A stretch of 22,803 bases of DNA from an uncultured Verrucomicrobiota bacterium. Its GTDB lineage: Bacteria > Verrucomicrobiota > Verrucomicrobiia > Chthoniobacterales > SZAS-18. The translations under genes were made by a program, and so were the position numbers. The stretch lies in NCBI GenBank assembly GCA_937871685.1, contig CALMOL010000263.1:1-22803 (forward strand), written 5' to 3'. Position 1 is the stretch's first letter. Every line of letters starts with the position of its first letter. The notes under the pieces were generated by a model that saw only the letters and a list, made by a program, of their open reading frames with translations, had not been told where the DNA came from and searched no databases. Shown here one piece after another: positions 6,900 through 15,011 of the stretch.

Positions 6900-7883
6900 A
6901 TGGCGGCGCGAAGTTTTTCGATTGGCGGCAGCGCACGGGCTTTCGACGGTCAGCGCGTGCTCTCCGATCCCCAGCTCCTCGCCCTCGCGGGCGGAATCCT
7001 TGCCGTGCTCGTCGCCGGCTCGCTCGCGGGATGGATCCTCTCGCGGTCCGGCGCGTCGCTGGCGCCGAACTTCGTCGCCCGCGTGAACGCGTGGTGGATC
7101 ATGGCCGCCGTCTTCGGGATCGCGCTGGCAACGGGCTTGGCCGGCGCGACGCTCCTCTTCGCGCTCGTCTCGGTGCGCGCGCTGCGCGAGTTCCTGACGA
7201 TCACGCCGACCCAGCGTGGCGACCATGGCGCAGTGCTGCTCGGGTATTTCGCGGTGGCGCCGCTGCAATATTGGCTCGTCTTCACCGGCTGGTATGGCCT
7301 CGCGAGCATCCTGATCCCGGTGTTTGCCTTCCTGATCCTGCCGGGGGCAGCGGCGATGGCGGGCGATTGCGACCGCTTCCTCCAGCGCACGGCCACCGTG
7401 CAATGGGGTCTCACGGTGTGCATCTACTGCGTGAGCCACGCGCCGCTCCTCCTCACGCTCCAGATTCCTGGCTACGGTTCCGGCAACGCGAAGCTGCTGC
7501 TGTGGCTCGTGCTCGTGTGCCAGCTCTCCGACGTGCTTCAATACGTGTGGGGCAAGACCTGCGGGCGCCGGCCGGTCGCGCCAAACGTGTCGCCGAACAA
7601 GACGTGGGAGGGCCTCGTCGGCGGCGCGCTGAGCGCCACGGCCATCGGCGCGGCGCTGTGGAAAGTCACGCCTTTTACGCCATGGCAGGCCGCGGGGATG
7701 GCGCTGGCGGTCACGGTCATGGGCTTCCTCGGCGGCCTGGTGATGTCCGCCATCAAGCGCGACCGGGGCATCAAGGACTACGGCACGCTGATCTCCGGCC
7801 ACGGCGGCGTGATGGACCGGATCGACTCGCTATCCTTCGCCGCGCCGGTGTTCTTCCACCTCACGCGGTATTGGTTCACCTGA
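6900..7883 (+). CDS. cdsA: phosphatidate cytidylyltransferase (CDP-diacylglycerol synthase)
   Basis: The enzyme makes CDP-diacylglycerol from phosphatidate and CTP in the inner membrane, the branch point of phospholipid synthesis. The C-terminal CDP-diglyceride synthetase signature is complete at about 283-310: S-x-x-K-R-x(4)-K-D-Y-G, then SGHGGVMDRID. About eight hydrophobic segments are visible. At 327 residues it is longer than E. coli CdsA (285), and the first 22 residues are not hydrophobic and look unconserved, so the true start could be downstream, although no better start stands out. No clear ribosome binding site precedes the ATG. The next gene begins two bases after its stop, so it appears to head an operon of lipid and sugar-transfer genes. 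Confidence 0.92.
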   Translation: MAARSFSIGGSARAFDGQRVLSDPQLLALAGGILAVLVAGSLAGWILSRSGASLAPNFVARVNAWWIMAAVFGIALATGLAGATLLFALVSVRALREFLTITPTQRGDHGAVLLGYFAVAPLQYWLVFTGWYGLASILIPVFAFLILPGAAAMAGDCDRFLQRTATVQWGLTVCIYCVSHAPLLLTLQIPGYGSGNAKLLLWLVLVCQLSDVLQYVWGKTCGRRPVAPNVSPNKTWEGLVGGALSATAIGAALWKVTPFTPWQAAGMALAVTVMGFLGGLVMSAIKRDRGIKDYGTLISGHGGVMDRIDSLSFAAPVFFHLTRYWFT

Positions 7884-7885
7884 AC

Positions 7886-9013
7886 GTGAAGCGCTCCTCC
7901 CCCGCCTTGCGCGCCCTCGCCGCCGGCTACCTGCTCGTGCTCGGGGCCAAGGCGCTGCTCGCCTGGCGGGCGGCCGGCCGGCCGGCGCCAAGCCCACGGG
8001 CCGGCGCGCGCGGGCGCGTCGTAATCGCGCAGGCCATCCTCGCGGGCGATCCCGCCTTGGAATCCATGCTTGGCGCCAATCTCGCCGCCTTGCCCGGGGC
8101 GCGCTGGCATTGGCTCGTGGACGACGACGATGCGGAGGCCCGCGCGGTCGCCGAGCGGCTCCGCGCGCGCCACCCGGCCGCGAGCGTGCGCGTGGCATTG
8201 CTCCCGCCGCCGCCCGCGGGAATGAACCCCAAGCTCTTCAAGCTTGCCGCCGTCGAGGGCGAGTGGGCCGACGACGACGTCCTCGTGGTGCTCGACGACG
8301 ACACCCTCCTGCCGCCGGCCACGCTCGAAGCCATGCTCGGCGCGCTGGAGACCGGCGCGGACGTGGCCACGGGCCTGCCGCACTACCTCGCCGCGGACAA
8401 CGCGGCGGGCGCGATGCTCGCGCAGTTCGTGAACGACAACGCGTCGCTCACCTACCTGCCGTTCTCCCCGCGCACCCTCAACGGCATGGGCTACGCGCTC
8501 CGCGTCCGGACGCTGCGCGCACTGGGCGGTTTCGCGCCGCTGTGCCGCCGGCTCACCGACGACCTTGCGGTCGCCGAGGCCGTTCAGGCGAGCGGCGGCC
8601 GGATCGCGCAGCTCGCGGCGACGCTGCGCGTGCGGACCACGGTCGCGGGCACGGGGCACTACTTCCGGATGATGCACCGCTGGTTCTTCTTCGCACGGCT
8701 GCTGCTGGCGAAGCAGCCGCCCGGCTGGGCCGCAGCCATCGCGGCGCTGCATGCCGCGCCACCGCTCGCGCTTGGGGCCGTCGTCGCGCTGGGCACCCGC
8801 AATGCCACGCTCACGATGCTGGCCACGCGCGCCCTGCTCCTGAGCGCAGTGCAGCGGCGCGTGCTCGGCCGGGTGGAATACCGGCCACTCCGCTCGGAAT
8901 TTTCCGAGGTCATCCAGCCTCTCCACCTGCTCCATGCCCTGCTTCGCCGCCGCATCCGGTGGCGGCGGCGAAGCTACCGCGTGGAGAGCAACGAGGCGTT
9001 CTTTGAAGAATAG
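7886..9013 (+). CDS. GT21-like (ceramide glucosyltransferase/HpnI-type) glycosyltransferase
   Basis: This 375-residue membrane-associated family 2/21 glycosyltransferase probably transfers a sugar from a nucleotide donor to a lipid. An N-terminal hydrophobic helix (about 8-27) precedes the GT-A domain: VDDDD at 78-82, NPK at 114-116 (as in the GxNxK segment of ceramide glucosyltransferases), LDDDT at 136-140 (DxD metal site), TDD at 224-226 (base) and HRW at 264-266, close to the (Q/R)xxRW motif. C-terminal hydrophobic helices follow. The GTG at 7886 is chosen because it lies two bases after the cdsA stop and gives a natural N-terminus; the frame is open further upstream. The acceptor is unknown; HpnI also belongs to this broad group, but no hopanoid genes are nearby. 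Confidence 0.82.
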   Translation: MKRSSPALRALAAGYLLVLGAKALLAWRAAGRPAPSPRAGARGRVVIAQAILAGDPALESMLGANLAALPGARWHWLVDDDDAEARAVAERLRARHPAASVRVALLPPPPAGMNPKLFKLAAVEGEWADDDVLVVLDDDTLLPPATLEAMLGALETGADVATGLPHYLAADNAAGAMLAQFVNDNASLTYLPFSPRTLNGMGYALRVRTLRALGGFAPLCRRLTDDLAVAEAVQASGGRIAQLAATLRVRTTVAGTGHYFRMMHRWFFFARLLLAKQPPGWAAAIAALHAAPPLALGAVVALGTRNATLTMLATRALLLSAVQRRVLGRVEYRPLRSEFSEVIQPLHLLHALLRRRIRWRRRSYRVESNEAFFEE

Positions 9014-9021
9014 ACTTCCTA

Positions 9022-9582
9022 ATGACCCTGCCTTTCCAGGTGGCCTTTCTCACCGGCCAAAGCGACCCGCGCTCGTGCGAGCTTTCGCTGCCGCAGGCGG
9101 CCTTCCTTGCCGCGCTGCCCGCGCTGCGCGAGAGCCAAGTCCCGGTGAACTTTCCCTACGATCCCGCGACGCCACCCGCCCGCGCTATCTCGCTTCCTCG
9201 GGCCTCGTGGCACAACGTGCGCCAGTTTCTCGCCGCGCGACGACTGGGCTGGGCGGAGCGCCACCGGCCACCCGTGCGGGCCTTGCTCGCGCGGGCGGAA
9301 CGGTCGCTATTCCTGGCCGGGTCCTGCGGGATCGAGTTGCTTGCTGCCCTGCGGCTCGACCCGGCGGAACTTGCCCGGATCGCCGTGCTCGCGCTCGGGC
9401 CGGTCGCGCGCCAGGGCGAATGGCCCTTCGCGCTCACCGTGGCGCAGGGTCGGCGCGACTGGATTTCCCGCCTCGGCTGGCCTGGCCCCGTGCATCATCG
9501 CACGCCCGGCAGCCACCTCGGCTACCTGGCCTGTCCGGTTACGGTTGGCCTCGCTCGCGATTGGGTGTTTTTCCACGCATGA
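9022..9582 (+). CDS. small uncharacterised protein, probable alpha/beta-hydrolase fold
   Basis: I do not recognise a named family for this 186-residue protein. Its segments fit a compact alpha/beta-hydrolase. A strand-loop FLTGQS (9-14) is near the N-terminus. A strand followed by a nucleophile-elbow-like turn, FLAGSCG (97-103), has small residues around Ser101 and runs into a helix. A strand IAVLALGP (120-127) comes next. ALTVAQGRRDWIS (137-149) supplies a possible acid Asp146, and TPGSHLGYL (161-169) a possible His165. No signal peptide or membrane helix is seen. It starts eight bases after the GT21-like gene and overlaps the next glycosyltransferase by ATGA, so it is part of the lipid/sugar operon and may be an esterase or acyl-transfer enzyme. 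The active-site assignment is inference; Cys102 next to Ser101 leaves a Cys nucleophile possible. Confidence 0.75.
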   Translation: MTLPFQVAFLTGQSDPRSCELSLPQAAFLAALPALRESQVPVNFPYDPATPPARAISLPRASWHNVRQFLAARRLGWAERHRPPVRALLARAERSLFLAGSCGIELLAALRLDPAELARIAVLALGPVARQGEWPFALTVAQGRRDWISRLGWPGPVHHRTPGSHLGYLACPVTVGLARDWVFFHA

Positions 9583-10829
9583 TCCGCCGCGTGGACATCG
9601 TCGCCCCGCCCTTTGCGGGGCACCTGCACCCGGCGCTGGGCCTCGGCCGCGCGCTGGCGGCGGACGGCCACGCGGTGCGGGTGTTTTCCACCGAGCGCGC
9701 CGCGGCGGACATCGCGGCCGCTGGACTGGAGGGCGTGGCGCTGCTCGCCGGGGTCGATCCGATGATCCGTGAAATCGTGGACCCACCGCGCCCCGTCCGC
9801 TCGAACCCCGTGCGGCTGCTGCGCCAACTGCGCGGCTCGGTGGCGTTGCTCGGGCGCTTCAGCGCGGAGCTCGGCGCGCACTGGGACGGGCGCCGACCCG
9901 ACCTCGCCATCGTGGACTTCGCCCTTCCCGCCGGCGGCTGGCTGGCGCAGGCGCGCGGGATCTCGTGGTGGACCTCGCACCCCGCGCCCTGCGTGATCGA
10001 GTCGCCCGACGGCCCGCCCGCTTATCTTGGAGGCCTTTTCCCCGCGGCCGGCGCCCTCGGCCACGCCCGCGACGCGCTTGGCCGGCGGCTCATCCGAGCC
10101 TTCAAGCGCACGGCGGTCTGGCTCCACCGCCGGCCCTTGCGTGCGCTGGGACTGCGCTCGCTCTACCGCGCGGACGGCACCGAGGCCGCGTATTCGCCCG
10201 AGCGAATCCTCGCGCTTGGCCTGCCCGAGCTGGAATTTCCCCGCGCTTGGCCCCCGGCCCTGACCTGGGTCGGCCCGGCGCTTTACACGCCGCCTTCGTC
10301 GCGAGCGTGGGCGCCGCCCGCGGCAACCGGTCGGCCGCGCGTGCTCGTGACGCTCGGCACGCACCAGCGAATGCATCAGGAGCGCGCCCTCGCCGCCACG
10401 CGTCAGGCGGCCCGCGCGCGACCCGAGTGGGACTGGAACTTCTCCGCCGGAAACCCGACCGGAGCCGACGCGCCGCGCGAGGACAACCTCCGCGCCCTCG
10501 CCTGGGTACCGTATGACCGCGCCGTGGCGGGCTACGACCTGATCGTGCACCACGGCGGGACCGGCATCCTGCACCACACGCTCGCCGCGGGCCGGCCGGC
10601 CCTCGTCTGGCCGCTGGACTACGACCAATTCGACCAAGCCGCGCGCCTCGTTTCCGCCGGGGTGGCCCGACGCCTGCGCCATCCGGGCAAGCTCGCCGAT
10701 GAGGCCGCGCGGGTGCTCGGCGACCCGGCGATGGCCGCGCGCTGTCGGGCGTTCGCAAGCCTCCTCGCCGGGCGCGACGCCGGCCGGGCCGTGCGCGCAC
10801 TGGTGCGGGGGTGGGCCGCAGAGAAATAG
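9579..10829 (+). CDS. GT1-type (UDP-glycosyltransferase/MGT-like) glycosyltransferase
   Basis: This is a 416-residue GT-B enzyme related to macrolide, carotenoid and lipid glucosyltransferases. The N-terminal acceptor domain begins IVAPPFAGHLHPALGLGRAL (7-26), with His15/His17 in the usual place of the catalytic base. The C-terminal donor domain has VLVTLGTH (255-262) and the donor-binding stretch HHGGTG (324-329) through LDYDQFDQ (346-353), a good match to the GT1 signature. Its ATG overlaps the stop of the preceding small hydrolase-like gene (ATGA), implying coupled translation. It is the last gene of the plus-strand operon and converges on the KAS III gene. The likely substrate is a hydroxylated lipid or polyketide-like product made by the neighbouring genes; this is inference. 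Confidence 0.87.
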   Translation: MIRRVDIVAPPFAGHLHPALGLGRALAADGHAVRVFSTERAAADIAAAGLEGVALLAGVDPMIREIVDPPRPVRSNPVRLLRQLRGSVALLGRFSAELGAHWDGRRPDLAIVDFALPAGGWLAQARGISWWTSHPAPCVIESPDGPPAYLGGLFPAAGALGHARDALGRRLIRAFKRTAVWLHRRPLRALGLRSLYRADGTEAAYSPERILALGLPELEFPRAWPPALTWVGPALYTPPSSRAWAPPAATGRPRVLVTLGTHQRMHQERALAATRQAARARPEWDWNFSAGNPTGADAPREDNLRALAWVPYDRAVAGYDLIVHHGGTGILHHTLAAGRPALVWPLDYDQFDQAARLVSAGVARRLRHPGKLADEAARVLGDPAMAARCRAFASLLAGRDAGRAVRALVRGWAAEK

Positions 10830-10852
10830 ATTTCCGGCAAAGGTCATCGGCT

Positions 10853-10882
10853 GGCGGATGGCGCGCGTCTTCGCGGTCCGCC
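10853..10882. terminator. hairpin between the two convergent operons
   Basis: GGCGGA (10853-10858) pairs with TCCGCC (10877-10882) in the 74-base gap between convergent genes. It could end transcription from both sides, but it has an 18-base loop and no T-run, so support is weak. Confidence 0.3.
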
Positions 10883-10903
10883 GTTCAGAGTCTTCCTCCG
10901 GCG

Positions 10904-11902
10904 TCAAACTCGCCAGATGACCCCGCCGAGCGAGAGACCCGCCCCGCTGCCGACCAGGAGAACCTCGGTGCCCGGCAGCAGGCGGTCGGCCGACCGCGCG
11001 GCGTGAAGCGTCAGCGGCAGCGAGGCGGCGATGCAGTTGCCGTGTTCTTCCAGCGTTTGCACGATCTTCTCGGGCGGCCAGCCGCACTCGCGCAGCAACT
11101 CCATGCCGAGCCGGCTGGCCTGGTGCGGCACCACGAGGTCCACGCCGGCCAAGCCGCGAGAAAGGCCGGGACGGAGCCGCTCCAGGAATTCCGGCAGGCG
11201 CCGGCGCGCGAGGCGCGCGGCGCCGATGCCGTTCATGCGAAACAGCTGGTCCTCGGCCCGCGCGTCTTCCCGCGCGGGATGCCGGCGCGAGCCGCAGCCG
11301 GGCAGCTCGGCCAGTTCCGCGCCCGCGCCGTAGGTTTCCCAATGCGCGGCGAGCAGCGCCAGGCCGTCATCCGCGGCGGGGACTTCCACCGCCACCGCCG
11401 CGGCCATGTCGCCGAAGAGGGCCGCCGCCTCGGGCTGGGAGAAGTCTAGCGCCGGCGACCCGATCTCGGCCGAGACGATCAACACCCGTCGCGCCAAGCC
11501 CGCCGCGCCGTGCGTCGCCGCCGTGAGCAGCGCCGCCAGGAAGGATAAGCAGGTGGAGTGGACGCTGTGGCAGGCAATTCCGGACTCGCCCAGCCCCAGC
11601 TCGCGCTGGATGAGCGGCGCGGTGTCGGGAATGGCCTGCTCAGGCGTGCCCGAGGCCGAGAGAATCAGGTCCACGTCGCCCGCCTCCCAGCCGGCTTCGG
11701 CAAGGGCCGCGCGGGCCGCCCGCGCGCCGAGGATGGAATTTGTCTCGCCCAGCCCGGCCCAGCGACGCTGGCGCACGCCGGCGCGGCGCTCGATCCAGCC
11801 GGCGGGAAGGCGCATGCGCTCCTCCAATTCCTCGTTGGTTACGATCCGCGCGGGCAGGGCGATCCCCGTGCCGGCGAGACGGAGCGGCAGCGGGCGAAGC
11901 AT
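10904..11902 (-). CDS. beta-ketoacyl-ACP synthase III-like condensing enzyme
   Basis: This 332-residue thiolase-fold enzyme has the full KAS III triad: Cys118 (VHSTCLSFL), His260 (VVPHQAS) and Asn289 (HGNCIAAS), matching Cys112, His244 and Asn274 of E. coli FabH. The end GSGAGLSLGG is also typical. KAS III enzymes join an acyl-CoA to malonyl-ACP; relatives such as OleA join two acyl-CoAs. The ATG at 11902 is chosen because GGAAGG lies six bases upstream and the protein then starts like FabH; an in-frame ATG at 11959 would add 19 unconserved residues. It is the last gene of an operon with a ligase, an MBL hydrolase and an SDR. That setting points to a secondary lipid pathway, not housekeeping FabH. 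Confidence 0.87.
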   Translation of the reverse strand: MLRPLPLRLAGTGIALPARIVTNEELEERMRLPAGWIERRAGVRQRRWAGLGETNSILGARAARAALAEAGWEAGDVDLILSASGTPEQAIPDTAPLIQRELGLGESGIACHSVHSTCLSFLAALLTAATHGAAGLARRVLIVSAEIGSPALDFSQPEAAALFGDMAAAVAVEVPAADDGLALLAAHWETYGAGAELAELPGCGSRRHPAREDARAEDQLFRMNGIGAARLARRRLPEFLERLRPGLSRGLAGVDLVVPHQASRLGMELLRECGWPPEKIVQTLEEHGNCIAASLPLTLHAARSADRLLPGTEVLLVGSGAGLSLGGVIWRV

Positions 11903-11908
11903 TGGCCA

Positions 11909-11914
11909 CCTTCC
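11909..11914 (-). promoter_or_regulatory. Shine-Dalgarno site of the KAS III gene
   Basis: GGAAGG on the minus strand, six bases before the ATG at 11902. It favours this start over the upstream in-frame ATG at 11959, which has no such motif. Confidence 0.6.
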
Positions 11915-11962
11915 GTGTGGCGCGCCCGACCGCGCCACCGCATTCTTTTTGGCTGCCATTGC

Positions 11963-13198
11963 TCAAACCGATGACGCCGGCGCGGGGAAGTGCCGCACTA
12001 CGCGCCGGAGCTTTTCGCCCGCCGACGCATGCGCGGGGAATGGCACTCGCTCCAAGCGAGGCGCCTTGCCGCCGGCCGCTTTCCAACATGCTTCGAGCGC
12101 CTTCATTGCCCAGGTGACGTCGCCGTCGGCGACCGCGAGGGACACCCGGTCGGGGGATTCCTGCATCAGGCGGAAGTCCGTGCTGGAAAGTGCCCGTTTC
12201 AAGTCGCCGGGAAAGACCCGTGTCCAGCCGGCTTCCCCGTCCGCGCGAGGCAGGAGAAATATCTCGTCCGAACGTCCTTCCACCGCTTCGAGGGCAGTCC
12301 ATCGTCGACCGCACGGGCACGGGGAGCGACGCTCCACGAGAATGTCGTCGAGGCGCAGCCGCACCACGGGCTGCGTGCGGCGGCGCAGGTCAGTGATCAC
12401 CGGTCGGAAGCGCCCCGTCGGAGGGTCAAGCCATTCCTTCTCGACGATGAGGAAGTCCTCGTTGAGATGCAACGTTCCGTGCTCGCACGTGGCCGCGAGG
12501 AATCCCTCGGTAGCTTGGTAGATCTGGTGGATCGGCGGCGGGAAACGCGCGGCGATGCTTCGGCGCTCGGGCGGGTCGAGCGTTTCGGCGATCGCCACCA
12601 CGCGCTCGGGCGCGATTTTCGACGACTCCTGTCCAAGGCGTGCCAGCACCCGCGGCGGCGCGGCGAGGACGGTCGGACGGAAGGCTACCACCTCTTCCGC
12701 CAGCGCGGACGGCGGAAACCACGCGAGGCGCACGCCATGACCATTCACCGCGCGGTAAAGTGCGTTGGGATCGCGCAGGAAAAGGGCAACGCGTTGCGCC
12801 TGCCACGGCGGTCGCGGAAGAATCCGCGCCATCATCGTGCCCGCCCACGCGCGGTGCTCGGTCGGAGAGGTGAGGAAGATGCCCCGCGGCCCACCGGAAG
12901 TGCCCGTGGACTGGCCTGCCGCGATGCCTCCGGGCAGAAGCCGGCCAGCCTCGGCAGCGCGATGTGCTTCATCCAACGGGATGCCGCGCGTGTTCCACGC
13001 ATCGAACGCCTGCATCAGTTCGGCGCGCTCTACGACCGGCCACGCGCGCCACGGCCGACCGGCCGCTCGCCGCGCATAAAGCGGCGACGCGCGTCGCACC
13101 CATTCCACATGGCGCTCTGCCTCGCGTTCGCTCGCGGGACGGCGCCGCCGGCGCGCCCGAAGCCAGTGGCCGAGGATGGCGAGGGCGTCCCAGCTCAC
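11963..13198 (-). CDS. AMP-forming ligase of the F390-synthetase/PaaK type
   Basis: This is a 411-residue adenylating enzyme resembling the 'F390 synthetase-related' group (TIGR02304-like). ATP-loop motif STGTSGGPRG at 97-106, YQATEG at 227-232 (adenine/Mg site), LRLDD at 281-285 (ribose-binding Asp), and CPCGR (294-298) followed by EGRSDE (307-312), as in PaaK-like ligases. It should activate a carboxylate as acyl-AMP, and might pass it to CoA, another acceptor or intramolecularly (OleC makes a beta-lactone). The GTG at 13198 overlaps the stop of the MBL gene (GTGA), and GGAGG lies 13 bases before it. The open frame extends 38 codons further upstream but that stretch is antisense-like shadow over the MBL gene. 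The substrate is unknown. Confidence 0.85.
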   Translation of the reverse strand: MSWDALAILGHWLRARRRRRPASEREAERHVEWVRRASPLYARRAAGRPWRAWPVVERAELMQAFDAWNTRGIPLDEAHRAAEAGRLLPGGIAAGQSTGTSGGPRGIFLTSPTEHRAWAGTMMARILPRPPWQAQRVALFLRDPNALYRAVNGHGVRLAWFPPSALAEEVVAFRPTVLAAPPRVLARLGQESSKIAPERVVAIAETLDPPERRSIAARFPPPIHQIYQATEGFLAATCEHGTLHLNEDFLIVEKEWLDPPTGRFRPVITDLRRRTQPVVRLRLDDILVERRSPCPCGRRWTALEAVEGRSDEIFLLPRADGEAGWTRVFPGDLKRALSSTDFRLMQESPDRVSLAVADGDVTWAMKALEACWKAAGGKAPRLERVPFPAHASAGEKLRRVVRHFPAPASSV

Positions 13199-13989
13199 CG
13201 GTGCGACCACGCCTCCACGGTTTCCGCACAGTGCGTGGGGATGACCGTCCAGTCGGGGTGCGCCCTCCGCCACTCGGAAAGCCCCGCGAGGGTGCGTGCG
13301 TAGGCGCGCCAATCATGGTGCGCCGGCCGCGTGAGCCAATGCGGCATCTCGCCGGCCGGCGGCTCGATCTGGCGGTGGATCCACGCGGCGTCAGCGGCAA
13401 GGAGCACGCGGTCCGGCGCCAATCGCAGGCCGCACTGCCCCTCGGCATGGCCGGGCAAATCGACCACCTCGCACGCGGGATCGCCGAAAAGCGGCGTTCC
13501 CGGATTCATCAGTTCGAGGCGTTCCGCGAAATCCCCGGGGAGCAGTTCCGGCGCGTGCGCCCGGCGGAAGGCGGCGGCTGGCGACAAGTCGCGCACGGAT
13601 TCCCACGCCGCGCGGCTCGCCAGGAACCGGGCGCGGGGGAAATCCCGCAGCCCGCCGAGGTGATCCACATGGAAGTGCGAGAGGAAGATCCAGCGCAGGT
13701 CGCCGGGCGCGATCCCATGCTCGGCGACCAGCGCGGCGGGCGACTCGGCGTCGCGGACCCGGGCCGGCGTGATCCAGCCGAGCAAGCGCCAGCGCCACGG
13801 CCCTCGGGCGTAAAGCTCGCGCACCCGCGGCGCGTAGCCGGCATCGAAGAGCCCCGAGCCTTCCACCGGATGCTCGATCAACGCCACCGTGGCCGGGAAG
13901 CGCAGCGTGCGTCGCCAGCGTCCGGTGCGACCCAGCGCGAGCCTTTCCTTTCCAAGGGTGTGACCGGCCTCTAGCAGCGCGCGCAGCAT
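13195..13989 (-). CDS. MBL-fold metallo-hydrolase
   Basis: This 264-residue protein carries a complete two-metal site of the metallo-beta-lactamase superfamily: HFHVDH (His105, His107, Asp109, His110), His181 in LPGHAEGQ, Asp200 in LLAADAAW and His253 in IPTHC. The overall pattern is closest to lactonase/glyoxalase-like members that hydrolyse lactones or thioesters. No signal peptide is seen, so it is probably cytoplasmic. The ATG at 13989 lies one base after the stop of the SDR gene and its own stop overlaps the ligase start (GTGA), so it is firmly embedded in the lipid operon. A plausible role is hydrolysis of a thioester or lactone intermediate; the substrate cannot be read from sequence. 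The open frame upstream to 14295 is shadow. Confidence 0.88.
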   Translation of the reverse strand: MLRALLEAGHTLGKERLALGRTGRWRRTLRFPATVALIEHPVEGSGLFDAGYAPRVRELYARGPWRWRLLGWITPARVRDAESPAALVAEHGIAPGDLRWIFLSHFHVDHLGGLRDFPRARFLASRAAWESVRDLSPAAAFRRAHAPELLPGDFAERLELMNPGTPLFGDPACEVVDLPGHAEGQCGLRLAPDRVLLAADAAWIHRQIEPPAGEMPHWLTRPAHHDWRAYARTLAGLSEWRRAHPDWTVIPTHCAETVEAWSHR

Positions 13990-13990
13990 A

Positions 13991-14971
13991 TCATTGGCCC
14001 ACGCGCGCCAGTTCCGAGGCGCACCACGCCTCCAGGCTTTCCGCCGTGGTAACGCGCGGGGCATAGGCCAGGTCGCGACGGGCGCGCTCGATGGAGAGCG
14101 TTTGCGAGCGGCCGAGCAGGCACACGGCATAGCGGGTGAGCGGCGGCTCACGCCGGCCGCCGAGGAGCTCGAAGAGCGCGCCGAGCGCGAAGGCCGGTGC
14201 GAAGGGCAGCCGGCGGCGCGGCGGGGGCACGCCGAGCCGGGCGCACACGCCGCGCAGCGCATCCCAAAACGGCGTGGGAGCACCGTTGGTGACATGGAAG
14301 ACCTTGCCGGCGGCTTTCTCGGCCGGCACGATGCCGGCGAGCACGAGGGCGTCCACGGCGTTTTCGATGGAGGTCATGTCCATCTCATTCGTCCCGTCGC
14401 CAATCTGCGGCAAGCGACCCGCGCGCAGCGCGGCGGCCATGCGCGGCAGGATGTGGGCGTCGCCCGCGCCGATCACCGCGCGGGGCCGCAGGATGTTCCA
14501 CTCGCCCTCGGCCCACGCCCGCACGCGATCCTCGGCGAGGCGCTTCGACCACGCGTAGGCGTTCGGCTGACGCGCCGGAAGCGGGTCGTCCTCGCGCACG
14601 TCCAGACGCGACTTCCAGCGGAAGCACAGGCTCGGCGTGGAAACGTGGACCACTCGCCGGGCTCCGCGCTGGGCGGCGGCTTGCAGGACGTTCTCGGTGC
14701 CTCGCACGTTGGCGGCATGGTAGGGACCACGCGGACCCCAGTTGCCGACCGCGCCACCGACGTGCCACACCGTCGCCCCGCCCGCGGGCATTGCAGCGAG
14801 GACGGCGTCCGCGTCGGCGAGGTCGCCGCGCGTGGCGCGCACGCCATCGACCTGGGTTTCCCCGCGCGCGAAGCCCACGACTTCCCAGCCATCGCCCACG
14901 AGCCGGCGCGTCAGCTCCCCGCCGACGAAGCCGGTGGAGCCGGTGACGAACGCGAGGCCGCGGTTGGGCAT
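13991..14971 (-). CDS. NAD(P)-dependent epimerase/3-beta-HSD-like extended SDR
   Basis: This 326-residue extended short-chain dehydrogenase has an N-terminal Rossmann motif VTGSTGFVGG (glycines 11, 14, 17), the VVHVSTPS strand with the active-site serine region near 111, and YxxxK as YAWSK (Tyr139, Lys143). Sequence style is that of the 3-beta-hydroxysteroid dehydrogenase/OleD branch, which reduces 3-keto groups, not of sugar epimerases. Reduction of a KAS III product is therefore a reasonable inference. The ATG at 14971 is chosen because the Rossmann strand follows at once (GGAG 12 bases upstream); in-frame GTG (14989) and TTG (15004) starts would lengthen it to 332 or 337. It lies 40 bases after the GT9 gene and one base before the MBL start, in the same operon. 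Confidence 0.86.
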   Translation of the reverse strand: MPNRGLAFVTGSTGFVGGELTRRLVGDGWEVVGFARGETQVDGVRATRGDLADADAVLAAMPAGGATVWHVGGAVGNWGPRGPYHAANVRGTENVLQAAAQRGARRVVHVSTPSLCFRWKSRLDVREDDPLPARQPNAYAWSKRLAEDRVRAWAEGEWNILRPRAVIGAGDAHILPRMAAALRAGRLPQIGDGTNEMDMTSIENAVDALVLAGIVPAEKAAGKVFHVTNGAPTPFWDALRGVCARLGVPPPRRRLPFAPAFALGALFELLGGRREPPLTRYAVCLLGRSQTLSIERARRDLAYAPRVTTAESLEAWCASELARVGQ

Positions 14972-15011
14972 GGCGGAGCGAAGCTCCACGGGTTCGCCAT
15001 GCAAGGTGCAT

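Noticed and set aside
6937..6959. Similarity of the cdsA 5' coding region to part of the 3709-3899 palindrome
   Set aside because: Only short blocks are shared (an 11-base match plus GGGCTTTC). This is within what chance allows in GC-rich DNA and too little to claim a repeat-derived N-terminus.
6717..7802. 361-codon open frame on - across cdsA and the glnD-cdsA gap
   Set aside because: It overlaps the CdsA signature gene and includes the intergenic repeat; the translation is low-complexity.
7886..9013. Assignment as hopanoid glycosyltransferase HpnI
   Set aside because: It is the same broad family, but no squalene-hopene cyclase or other hpn genes are present, so the specific name is not supported.
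11990..13303. 437-codon open frame on + across the ligase gene
   Set aside because: It is antisense to a clear AMP-forming ligase; the translation is compositionally biased and has no motif.
10904..14971. A canonical oleABCD cluster
   Set aside because: There is no OleB-like haloalkane-dehalogenase-type hydrolase, and the ligase looks like the F390-synthetase/PaaK type. Only the enzyme-class resemblance is kept as a hypothesis.
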